Below are positions 51,138 to 59,428 of a stretch of DNA of 64,000 nt, one piece after another (the first letter of the stretch is position 1; each line of letters starts with the position of its first letter). The notes below the pieces were generated by a model. That model searched no databases and was not told the DNA's origin. It saw only the letters and a program-made list of their open reading frames with translations. The stretch is from contig JBMOMJ010000048.1 in NCBI GenBank assembly GCA_049324695.1, forward strand, positions 310,001 through 374,000. Direction: 5' to 3'. Both the position numbers and the translations under genes were made by a program. This DNA comes from PMG-095 sp049324695 (lineage in GTDB: Bacteria; Myxococcota_A; Polyangia; Polyangiales; Polyangiaceae).

Positions 51138-54100
51138 TCAATGCGCCGGCACGTGAGTCGCTGGAGCAAGCACGTTCTTCCGACGCTTTAGCTGCCAGTG
51201 CCGCCAAATCGCGTAGAGGGACGGGGTCACGAATAGAGTGACGATAGTCGAGCCGAACAAGCCTCCGATCAGTGGCGCAGCCGTTCGCGCTGTAACGTCG
51301 GCTCCGACGCCCTCCGACCACAGAAGTGGTGCGAGCGAGAGCACCGCCGCCGCCACGGTCATGAGCTTGGGACGCACGCGCTTCGCGGCTCCTTCCACGA
51401 CGGCTTCGTTGATGTCCTCACCTGTTAGTCGTCCAGCCGCGAGCCGGCGTTGATACGCCTCATCCACGTACAGCACCATGACCGTACCGAGCTCAGCTGC
51501 GAGCCCGCCCACTGCGATGATGCCCACCCACACCGCTGTTGAGAAGTGATACCCGAGTCCCGCGAGAAGCCAGATACAGCCCGCCAACGTGAACGGAATG
51601 CTGACGAAGACGATCAGGGTTTGTTGCCACGATCGCAGCGACATGTGTAAGAGGAGAACGATGAGCACCAGCGTGAGGGGAAGTACCGTCTTTAGCCGCT
51701 CCTCCGTCTCCGCCATGAATTCGTATTGGCCCGTCCACTCGATGCGATACCCAGGAGGAAGCTCGAGGCGAGCCGCGACCAAGCGTTTGGCGTCCTCGAC
51801 GTAGCTGCCGAGATCGCGCTCGGCGCTGTCGAGATCGGCGAAAACATAGCCGGCGAGCACGCCGTTCTCGTCCTTGATCATCGGAGGGCCGGTCGTGACC
51901 TGGATGTCTGCGAGTTCGCTCAGCGGCACGGTTGCGACCGCCTGTGACCAAGCACCGCCAGGCTCGGCGAGCGCCAGCTCTGCCGACATTCCCTGGGGAC
52001 GAATCGCGCCGCTAGTCGCCATGGATGCGTCCGTGGCTCCCCCGCCGCGGCCCATCCCGGCGCCCATGCTGCCCTTGGTTGCCATCGAGCCCATCGCCGA
52101 AGTTGCCGGAGCGGAACCGGTCGCAGCGTCGTTGCCCATCAGCTGCGAAGACGTGCCGCTCGGTGGCGCCGTGAGCTGGAGAGCAGATGCGCTCGACGGC
52201 ACTCCGACCAGAAGGTTCGCTAAGGCAGACGGCTCGGAACGAAAATCTGCGCCGTAGCGAACGTTCATGCTGAAGCGAGAGCGTCCAGCGATGACCGTCG
52301 AAACCTGCGTGCCACCGATGGCGGCTTCGAGCATTTCGTTGACGTCGCGCACAGAGAGCCCGTAGCGCGCGATGGCGTCGCGTTTGGGGGTCACGTCGAC
52401 GTACTCGCGTCCTGTCTGGCGCTCGGCAAACGTGCTACGCGTCCCAGGAACCTCGCGCAGAATGCCTTCGAGCTCGACGCTGATGCGCTCCACTTCGCCG
52501 AGGTCGCCGCCAAGCACCTTCACGCCAACCGGAGTTCGCACGCCAGTCGTGAGCATGTCGATGCGCGTTCGAATGGGCGGCGACACCGCAAGCTGAAACC
52601 CCGGCGTTTCCAAAGCACGCGCTAGATCGCGCTTGAGCTCCTCAATGGAGCGCGGTCGCTCATCCGGCCACACGGTCGCGAGAGGCCGCCTGAGCCAACC
52701 AGGGGCCCAGGAACTGTACCAGCGGGGCACTCTTTGCTTGGGCCACTGGTCGTGCGGTTTGAGCGCCACGACGGTCTCGATCATCTCGAGCTGCGCAGAA
52801 TCAGTCGACGTTTCTGCGCGTCCCGTCTTCCCATGCACCGTTTCGACCTCGGCAAAGGACTTGATGATCTTGTCTTGGACCCGCAACGCACGGCGCGCCT
52901 CCTCGATGGAGATCCCCGGGAACGTCGCGGGCATCACGAGCAGCGAACCTTCGTCGAGTGGCGGCATGAACTCGGAGCCGACGCGCAGATAGATCGGAAC
53001 GGTGCCAAACAGCGCGAACAACGCGAGTGCTGCGACAGCCCAGCGAGCTCGCACGACCACGCGTGCGACTGGCTCATAAAGCTTGACCAACACGCGAGAG
53101 ACGGGGTTCTCGTCTTCGCGCCGAATTCTTCCTCTGAGTAGCAGCACCATCAGCACCGGCACCAGCGTCACCGAAAGAAGCGCTGCGGAGAACATCGCGA
53201 ACGTCTTGGTGAAGGCCAAAGGGCGGAAAAGCCGTCCAGACTGCCCTGGCAACAGGAAAATCGGCATGAAGCTCACTGTGATGAGCAACAGTGAGAAGAA
53301 GATCGGTGCACCCAGCTGTTTGCATGCGTCGATCACAATCTTCGCGCGATCCGCGCCGGCTGGAGCGTCGGCGAGCCGTACGTGAGCGTTCTCGATCAAA
53401 ACGATGGCTGCGTCCGTCATCGCTCCAATCGCAATCGCAATTCCGCCGAGCGACATGATGTTCGATGTCATTCCCAGGTAGTGCATGGGAATGAACGACA
53501 GCGCGATCGCGACGGGCAGCATGATGACCACCACCAACGCAGACCGCACGTGAAAGAGGAAGACCAAGAACACCAGCGAAACGATGATGGCTTCCTCGAT
53601 GAGCGTACGGCTGAGCGTTCCGATCGAAGCGCGAATGAGTCCCGATCGGTCGTAGGTCGGAACCAGGCGCACGCCGTCGGGCAGCGGAAGCTCGCTGATG
53701 CGCGTCTTCAGCGCGTCGATCACGGCGAGCGCGTTCGAGCCGATGCGCATGACGACGATCCCGCCAGCTGCTTCCCCTTTCCCGTCCCAATCAGCCGCGC
53801 CGCGGCGGATTTCTGGACCAAAGCGAACATTCGCTACATCGCGCAGACGAATTGGCGTTCCACCCGGGCCGAGCGTGACGGCGCTCTCCTCCAAGTCGGA
53901 CAGCTTCTTGACGTAACCTCGACCGCGCAGAACGAATTCGCGCCCAGCGCTTTCGATGACCCGAGCCCCGGTTTCCGAGTTCGCATCGCCCGCCGCGCGC
54001 GTGATTTCCGATAACGACAGCCCGTAACCGGCGAGCTTGTTGGGGTCGACCGCGATTTGGTACTGACGTTCGAAGCCACCGATGCTGGCTACTTCAGAAA

Positions 54101-54620
54101 CGCCGGGCGTCGCCTGAAGCGCAGGTCGGATGGTGAAATCCTGCAGCTCCCTAAGCTGAGCCAGGTCAAGCCTGCCCGATGTGTCTTCGAGTACGTACTG
54201 GTACACCCAACCAATGCCGGTCGCGTCCGGACCGAGCGTGGGCGCGACGCCTGGGGGCAAGGCAGCCGAGACCCGACCTAGTTGCTCGAGCACCCGCGTG
54301 CGAGCCCAATAGATGTCCGTGTCTTCGTCGAAGATCGCGTACACGAAGCTCATGCCGAACATCGAATACCCACGCACGGTGCGCACATTCGGCGTGCTCT
54401 GTAGGACACGCACGAGGGGGTAGGTGATCTGGTCCTCAACGAGATTCGGGCTGCGACCCATCCAATCCGTGAAGACGATGACTTGCGGATCCGAAAGGTC
54501 CGGAACGGCATCGAGCGGCGTTCGCTTGATGCTCCAGAGCGACCAACCCAGCAGAGCCAAGACGACACCGAAGACGGCCAGGCGATGTCGTCCGCAGAGT
54601 TCTATGAGCCGCGGGATCAT
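51138..54620 (-). CDS. cusA: CusA-like heavy-metal RND efflux pump
   Basis: 1160 residues; ATG 54620 chosen because it follows the cusB stop by four bases. The N-terminal helix, the VPDLSDPQVIVFTDWMGRSP stretch near 35-54, twelve predicted membrane helices and the TM4 segment IAIGAMTDAAIVLIENA identify a heavy-metal-type RND pump (CzcA/CusA). A Met/Gly/Ser-rich low-complexity insertion of about 75 residues is present near 810-885 (MGSMATKGSMGAGMGRGGG), absent from typical CusA. It exports Cu(I)/Ag(I) through CusBC. Confidence 0.93.
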   Translation of the reverse strand: MIPRLIELCGRHRLAVFGVVLALLGWSLWSIKRTPLDAVPDLSDPQVIVFTDWMGRSPNLVEDQITYPLVRVLQSTPNVRTVRGYSMFGMSFVYAIFDEDTDIYWARTRVLEQLGRVSAALPPGVAPTLGPDATGIGWVYQYVLEDTSGRLDLAQLRELQDFTIRPALQATPGVSEVASIGGFERQYQIAVDPNKLAGYGLSLSEITRAAGDANSETGARVIESAGREFVLRGRGYVKKLSDLEESAVTLGPGGTPIRLRDVANVRFGPEIRRGAADWDGKGEAAGGIVVMRIGSNALAVIDALKTRISELPLPDGVRLVPTYDRSGLIRASIGTLSRTLIEEAIIVSLVFLVFLFHVRSALVVVIMLPVAIALSFIPMHYLGMTSNIMSLGGIAIAIGAMTDAAIVLIENAHVRLADAPAGADRAKIVIDACKQLGAPIFFSLLLITVSFMPIFLLPGQSGRLFRPLAFTKTFAMFSAALLSVTLVPVLMVLLLRGRIRREDENPVSRVLVKLYEPVARVVVRARWAVAALALFALFGTVPIYLRVGSEFMPPLDEGSLLVMPATFPGISIEEARRALRVQDKIIKSFAEVETVHGKTGRAETSTDSAQLEMIETVVALKPHDQWPKQRVPRWYSSWAPGWLRRPLATVWPDERPRSIEELKRDLARALETPGFQLAVSPPIRTRIDMLTTGVRTPVGVKVLGGDLGEVERISVELEGILREVPGTRSTFAERQTGREYVDVTPKRDAIARYGLSVRDVNEMLEAAIGGTQVSTVIAGRSRFSMNVRYGADFRSEPSALANLLVGVPSSASALQLTAPPSGTSSQLMGNDAATGSAPATSAMGSMATKGSMGAGMGRGGGATDASMATSGAIRPQGMSAELALAEPGGAWSQAVATVPLSELADIQVTTGPPMIKDENGVLAGYVFADLDSAERDLGSYVEDAKRLVAARLELPPGYRIEWTGQYEFMAETEERLKTVLPLTLVLIVLLLHMSLRSWQQTLIVFVSIPFTLAGCIWLLAGLGYHFSTAVWVGIIAVGGLAAELGTVMVLYVDEAYQRRLAAGRLTGEDINEAVVEGAAKRVRPKLMTVAAAVLSLAPLLWSEGVGADVTARTAAPLIGGLFGSTIVTLFVTPSLYAIWRHWQLKRRKNVLAPATHVPAH

Positions 54621-54624
54621 CGGT

Positions 54625-56115
54625 CTATTCCCCGTGTCCTGCATGCGGACCCGCGCTGGGCGGCGGAGCGCTGGGCCCTGGCAACACGTGCCCAGCGTGC
54701 CCGGGAGCCGTTGGTATCGATGAATGACTGGGCTTCGCCGGAGGCGGCGACGGTGCGTGCCCTGCGGACGGCTGTGTCGGCATGGACATGCCAGGCGTGG
54801 AAGCGTTGTCGTCCGCCGAGTCCATCTTCATGCCCGCCATCGAGCCTCCGCCTGACGCCCTGAGGCGGCTCTCGGAGTCGACCAAGAAGACTCCGGACGC
54901 AACGACGCGATCCGTCTCGGCGAGGCCGGATCGAATCTCGACGCGGTCGCCGAGATCGACTCCAACTTCTACCTTCCTCGGAACGTAGGTTTCCGGCCCC
55001 TCGAGTACGAAGACGTGTTGCTCGAGACCCGTGTCGACCACGGCGTCCCGCGCGACGGTCAGTGCTTTGCGTTCCGCCGTTTCGAAGGTGGCGCTGCCGT
55101 ACATCCCGGGCTTCAAGCGGTCGCCAGGGTTTTCGAGCTCAAAGCGAACTCTTAGGGTTCGCGTGCGCTCCGTGAGCGTCGGGTACACAAACGCGATCTT
55201 TGCGCTGAACTTCGGCGCGCCCGAGGCGGGGAAGTCGAGAGCGCCGGCCATGCCCACGGCAACGTCTGGAACGTCACGTTCCGGTATTTCAGCGAGCACC
55301 CATACCCTGGATAGATCCGCGACAGTCATCAGCTGCGTCGAAGGATCGACCGCCGTGCCCACGGCGACGCCACGTCGAACCACGATCCCTTTGCGCGGCG
55401 ATGATACCGTCACGAGGCGCGTAGCCGCGCCCTTGGCTTCGACCGCAGAGACTTGCTCGTCGCTCATACCGAGCACGCGCAAACGTGAACGCGCCCCTTC
55501 AAGCAAGGGTGACTGCGCACCTGCACTCGTGGCCTTCTTCACCGCCAACAGCTCGTTCTGGGCAGCCAACAAATCGGGAGAGAAGATGCCCGCAAGCGCC
55601 TGCCCATCCCGCACAGCCTGCCCGGTTTTATTGACGTATAGCTGCTCGATCCAACCGGCCACGCGGGTGTGAATTTCGGAGACGCGCGACTCGTCAGGGA
55701 CGATGACGGCGACTGCACGAATGCTGCGCGCCATGGCCTGTTTCGTGACGTTCTCAACGCGAATTCCGAACTCAGCTGCCTTTGCGTCGGCCAGCATGAT
55801 CGAAGTACGCGGGTGCGCCGAGCTCGGTTCGGAACTCGGGGTCGGGGCTAGCTTCCGAACGGATGACGCGCCAGCGGTGTAGCCGTGATGAAGGGAGAAT
55901 GGCCAACCATGGCGGGCGCTCTGTAGAGCCATTACACCCGCGAGCGCCAGCGCGCCTAGAGCGGCGCCGCCGAACAAGGCTTGCTGACGCGCTACGAGTC
56001 GACTGTCGCTCATCAGGGAAGATTGCGCCCGCTTCTCCTCCGGTACGGCTGGGGCTGTTTCGGCGGGGCTCTCTGCGCTGGGTTCGCGCCCGGCGCTGTG
56101 GCTGTCGTCGCTCAC
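54625..56115 (-). CDS. cusB: CusB-like membrane fusion protein with His/Met-rich tail
   Basis: 496 residues from GTG 56115, overlapping the cusC stop (GTGA) with GGGGGG seven bases upstream. One N-terminal membrane helix near 45-65, then lipoyl/barrel-sandwich (AGWIEQLYVNKTGQAV), a helical hairpin (PDLLAAQNELLAVKKA) and beta-barrel domains. The last 75 residues are Met/His/Pro-rich (MAGMKMD, GMSMPTQ, HAGHV, PHAGHGE), a likely metal-binding tail not found in most CusB. Confidence 0.9.
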   Translation of the reverse strand: MSDDSHSAGREPSAESPAETAPAVPEEKRAQSSLMSDSRLVARQQALFGGAALGALALAGVMALQSARHGWPFSLHHGYTAGASSVRKLAPTPSSEPSSAHPRTSIMLADAKAAEFGIRVENVTKQAMARSIRAVAVIVPDESRVSEIHTRVAGWIEQLYVNKTGQAVRDGQALAGIFSPDLLAAQNELLAVKKATSAGAQSPLLEGARSRLRVLGMSDEQVSAVEAKGAATRLVTVSSPRKGIVVRRGVAVGTAVDPSTQLMTVADLSRVWVLAEIPERDVPDVAVGMAGALDFPASGAPKFSAKIAFVYPTLTERTRTLRVRFELENPGDRLKPGMYGSATFETAERKALTVARDAVVDTGLEQHVFVLEGPETYVPRKVEVGVDLGDRVEIRSGLAETDRVVASGVFLVDSESRLRASGGGSMAGMKMDSADDNASTPGMSMPTQPSAGHAPSPPPAKPSHSSIPTAPGHAGHVLPGPSAPPPSAGPHAGHGE

Positions 56116-57377
56116 GGTCGCCCCCCTTCTGGAATGTCGAACTCGCCTACTGCGCGCTCTAGCCGGGCCCAAGCGAGCCCTAGCCGCACTTCGGCCATCA
56201 CCTCTTCCGAGCGAACATCCCAGAGAGACCGAACGGATTCGATCACCGCAACCGCCGGCGTCCCGGCCGCCGCGTAGCTGGCTAGCGACGCCTGAACTGC
56301 CTGCTCCGCTTTTGGTCGAATTTGCTCGTGAAGAGCGGTGAATCGACGTCGCTCGGCTTCGACCTGCTCACGACTGGTTGCCACCTCACCTCGAACCATG
56401 TTCGCCATCGCGGCGATCTCGAAATTCGTCATTTGAACCATCGCATTCGCTTCGGCGACGCCGGCGCTCAGGCGGCCGCGCCAAATCGGCAGGCTCACAC
56501 CGAGCATGATCATCGCACCGGGCCCCTCTGCCATCGTGTAAGCGGGACCCGCTCGAACCACCGCCATCGGTGAGTACATCGACTGCATCACCTCGACGTC
56601 CGCGAGAGCTCGGGCGTGTTCGTGCCGCATGCTGGCGAGTTCAGGGCGCCGTTGCAGTGCTGTCGCGACAGCGCGCGCCAGTGGTGGTGGCTCGCTCGTG
56701 AGCGGCAGCGTGGAGAGCTCCGGGATGGGGAGCTCCGGTGGCCTACCAAGCGCCGCGTTGAGCATCGACTCGGCCGCGTCGACCTCGGCTTCGAGCGCGC
56801 GGATCTCGCCCGCTACACGAAGGAGCTCGCTCTCGGCCCGGAGCACATCGGCTTGGGTACCGTGAGCTGCCCCGTAGTGCGCCTGCGCAACCGCGAACAG
56901 CTCTCGACTCGTAGCTGCGACGGACTCGAGGACCTCGAGCATTCGCCGCCGCTCGAGCAGCATAAAAAACGCTGAAACCGCGTCCTGTTCGACATCGAGC
57001 CGAACCCGCTGCACCTCGGACGCTTCACGTCGCGCTCCGGCCAGAGCGGCGCGCTTCCTTTTGGCCAACACGCCCGAGAGCGGAAACTGCTGTTCGATCG
57101 CAAGGCTGACGTCCGCGCCCATCAATGAGAACGGTAAGTGATCGACGGAGGCCATGAGCATGGGGTCCGGAAGCGCGGAGTCGATCTTCGGTCGCTCGGC
57201 TGCAGCGCGGGCTCGCGCCGATGCAGAAGCAATCTCAGCACGGTGACCCCTCGCTGCACGCAGCGTGGCCTGCAACGAGAGTGGACTCGGCAATGTGTAC
57301 TCCAGCTCTGTCGCTGCCGCCCGACTAGGCCCTAGCGAAAGTAGGCTGAAGACGAGTGCTAGCAGCTTACGAAGCAC
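56112..57377 (-). CDS. cusC: CusC-like outer-membrane efflux factor
   Basis: 421 residues from GTG 57377 (VLRKLLALVF signal peptide ending RAAA). Two coiled-coil outer-membrane efflux repeats are visible (about 40-210 and 230-410). The first gene of cusCBA plus the small gene at 50681. CsoR-like box C stands 27-44 bases upstream. Confidence 0.85.
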   Translation of the reverse strand: MLRKLLALVFSLLSLGPSRAAATELEYTLPSPLSLQATLRAARGHRAEIASASARARAAAERPKIDSALPDPMLMASVDHLPFSLMGADVSLAIEQQFPLSGVLAKRKRAALAGARREASEVQRVRLDVEQDAVSAFFMLLERRRMLEVLESVAATSRELFAVAQAHYGAAHGTQADVLRAESELLRVAGEIRALEAEVDAAESMLNAALGRPPELPIPELSTLPLTSEPPPLARAVATALQRRPELASMRHEHARALADVEVMQSMYSPMAVVRAGPAYTMAEGPGAMIMLGVSLPIWRGRLSAGVAEANAMVQMTNFEIAAMANMVRGEVATSREQVEAERRRFTALHEQIRPKAEQAVQASLASYAAAGTPAVAVIESVRSLWDVRSEEVMAEVRLGLAWARLERAVGEFDIPEGGRP

Positions 57378-57403
57378 ACCTCGTACTTCGCAAGACACAT
57401 GCC

Positions 57404-57421
57404 ATACCCCGCACGGGTACC
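57404..57421 (-). promoter_or_regulatory. CsoR-like operator C, before cusCBA
   Basis: On the plus strand ATACCCC-GCAC-GGGT. It lies between csoR and cusC, 27-44 bases from the cusC start, overlapping the probable promoter. Confidence 0.6.
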
Positions 57422-57601
57422 TTGACGGGATCGCGTCGCGAGCAACGTGCCTGGGCGATGCACCCAACACATGCAGAAGAGACGGCTGCCTGTCGTTGAA
57501 AGCCGACCCGAGCGAGCAGGTATGCGCAGAACTTGCGGTATCGCGCTCGCTGCACGCGAGCCTTGCGCGTGCGACCTACGCCGGCATCGATCGGGCGGAC
57601 C

Positions 57602-57928
57602 TCAGGTTCGTTTGCGACCTTTGGCAGACGCCGACTTGCCCAAACGTGAACCGACGAGCGAATACCGACCGAAGATTTCCATCACTTCGTCGATCTTCTT
57701 GCGCTGGTCCCGCGCGTTATCGCTACGCAACGCCTCAGCCAAGCAAGTCTCGACATGCTTCGCCAACACCAGTCGTCCCACCTCTGCGAGCGCGGCCTGC
57801 ACCGCGGCGATCTGCAGCAGGACGTCAACGCAGTAGCGATCTTGATCCAACATGCGCTGGATCCCGCCGATCTGTCCACTCACTCGGCGTAGTCTTGTTT
57901 CGGCTTCCTTGCGTGTAGCGGCATCCAT
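57602..57928 (-). CDS. csoR: CsoR-family copper-sensing repressor
   Basis: 108 residues from ATG 57928 (an ATG at 57946 adds six residues). The family signature RLRRVSGQIGGIQRML opens the protein. The Cu(I) ligands Cys33 (YCVDVL), His58 and Cys62 (KHVETC) have the CsoR C-x24-H-x3-C spacing, not the RcnR/FrmR set. CsoR releases DNA on binding Cu(I). It is divergent from the 58182 gene and lies upstream of cusCBA; four ATACCCC-N4-G(A/G)GT sites in the window are proposed operators. Confidence 0.92.
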   Translation of the reverse strand: MDAATRKEAETRLRRVSGQIGGIQRMLDQDRYCVDVLLQIAAVQAALAEVGRLVLAKHVETCLAEALRSDNARDQRKKIDEVMEIFGRYSLVGSRLGKSASAKGRKRT

Positions 57929-57968
57929 CGTTGAATTGCGCTGCACAGCACATGCCGAAGAAACCTTG

Positions 57969-57999
57969 CCGGTTACACGAGTGCTGGGCCGGTTACACG
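57969..57999 (-). repeat. 20-bp-spaced direct repeat upstream of csoR
   Basis: On the minus strand CGTGTAACCGG occurs twice, at 57999-57989 and 57979-57969, two helical turns apart. The position 40-70 bases before the csoR start suits an activator or response-regulator site. A near copy (GCGTAACCGGC) lies at 37897 before the histidine kinase. Confidence 0.5.
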
Positions 58000-58150
58000 T
58001 TCGAGCACCTGAAAGCTCACGCGCGCAGCGTGCGCGCGCAGCGCAAGAACTGCCGGCGAGAAACTGTCTGCGCTCACGTGCGATCGCTGAATGTCGCAGA
58101 CGGACGCTGCTTCACACACGTGGCACGCGTGTTGCTCTTCGTGGCGCCAC

Positions 58151-58165
58151 ACCCTACCGGGGTAT
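58151..58165 (-). promoter_or_regulatory. CsoR-like operator D, before the 58182 gene
   Basis: Minus strand ATACCCC-GGTA-GGGT, ending 16 bases before ATG 58182 and just before the Shine-Dalgarno AGGAG. Confidence 0.55.
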
Positions 58166-58181
58166 CCACCAGGAGCCAGCT

Positions 58182-58910
58182 ATGAAGTCCCTCGTATTTT
58201 CTGCTCTCGTGTCCACTTTCATCGTTGCTTGTGCTGCCGATCCGGGAACCCGCCCGCACGACATGAGCGCGACTTCTCACGAATCCATGGCCAAGCAAGA
58301 GGAGCAGACTGCCGACGCGCACGCGGCGCAGTACAACCCTTCCGCACAAAGCAAGACTGAATCCTGCGGTCGCAGTGGCTGTTGGACCTCGACGACCAAT
58401 CCCACCAAGGAGCATGACGCAGATGCGCAGCACCACCGTGAGCTCGCTGCCAAGCATCGCGCCGCTTCCGCCGCATTGGCGCAAGCTGAAGCGCAGGCGT
58501 GCGTCGGAATCCCTGACGACGATCGCGATATCAGCCCATTCTTCCACCGCGAAGACATCAAGAGCGTGAGCCCGCTGGTCGAGCAGGTGCGCAACGGCAA
58601 GACCGTGGTCGACAAGCGCGTGGGCGCTACGGTGGTGTTCCGCGCTCTGCCGGGAATGACGGCGGAATGGCTGCAGCGCGTCGTCGATTGCCATCTGGCA
58701 CGCGCCGCAGCCGTTGGCCATGCGATGCCGGAAATGGACTACTGCCCGCTCGAACTGAACAACGTCACGGCCAAGGTGACCTCGGTTGGAGACGGCTTTG
58801 CCGTGAATATCCGCTCCAACGATGCCCCGACCGTCGACCAGGTGATCGCACGAGCCACAGCGCTGACGTCTGCCCCAGCAGCCGCACCGGCGGGACAAGC
58901 ATCCAAGTAG
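58182..58910 (+). CDS. Exported lipoprotein of the copper-island family (copy 3)
   Basis: 242 residues from ATG 58182. Lipobox IVACAAD. An N-terminal His/Gln/Ala-rich helical region (to about 110, with HDADAQHHRELAAKH) precedes a C-terminal domain related to the 36260 and 48240 proteins: VSPLVEQ, GATVVF, GMTAEWLQ, CHLAR, CPLELNNV, GDGFAVNI and a closing helix. A CsoR-like box in front ties it to copper. The function is unknown. Confidence 0.75.
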   Translation: MKSLVFSALVSTFIVACAADPGTRPHDMSATSHESMAKQEEQTADAHAAQYNPSAQSKTESCGRSGCWTSTTNPTKEHDADAQHHRELAAKHRAASAALAQAEAQACVGIPDDDRDISPFFHREDIKSVSPLVEQVRNGKTVVDKRVGATVVFRALPGMTAEWLQRVVDCHLARAAAVGHAMPEMDYCPLELNNVTAKVTSVGDGFAVNIRSNDAPTVDQVIARATALTSAPAAAPAGQASK

Positions 58911-58962
58911 GCGGCGTTCCGCTCGAGCTTGGCAGCAGCGCGAAGCAAGGCGAGACGCTGAA

Positions 58963-59325
58963 TCAGGGAGCACTCAATTCGACCGCGTTCGATTCGCTCT
59001 CGCCCTGGCCATTCATTGCCATGATCTTGTAGGAGTACGCGGCGCCCGACGTGAGTGGACCATCGTGATACTGGATGCTGTCGAACGGAAGCGTCGCGAG
59101 GATCTTGTAGTCCGCGTCGGTCCCCATCTGCTTGCGCAGCACCATGAAGTTGTCTTCGTTGTTGCTGTTGTCTTTCCACGTGAGATGAGCGCCGCCAGTG
59201 AGAGGAACCGCTGTCAGTTCGCTCGGTGCGGTGGGCCCTTTGCCGGTTGATGAGTGATCCATGTCGTCCCCGCCGCAACCGGCGAGGAGACACAGAGCAA
59301 CGACGAACGTGCTCGCGATTCGCAT
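58963..59325 (-). CDS. Fibronectin type III domain lipoprotein
   Basis: 120 residues from ATG 59325, lipobox LLAGCGG. One FnIII domain (APSELTAVPL, HLTWKDNSNNEDNF, YKIMAMNGQGES) fills the mature part. It lies divergent from the multicopper oxidase gene. Role not assignable; not clearly a copper protein. Confidence 0.8.
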   Translation of the reverse strand: MRIASTFVVALCLLAGCGGDDMDHSSTGKGPTAPSELTAVPLTGGAHLTWKDNSNNEDNFMVLRKQMGTDADYKILATLPFDSIQYHDGPLTSGAAYSYKIMAMNGQGESESNAVELSAP

Positions 59326-59428
59326 GCCAAAAGCAATCACACGCCCTTCGGCTACGTCAACTGTGACTGGGAGGGTTACTACAAAGGATCACTTGCGTGG
59401 CTACTCGAACACAGCGACGCTTCGCCGC

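Noticed and set aside
55925..55960. TGTAAT-N16-CGCC on the minus strand inside cusB
   Set aside because: It matches the ECF promoter pattern, but lies deep in coding sequence with no downstream gene start it could serve, so I treat it as chance.
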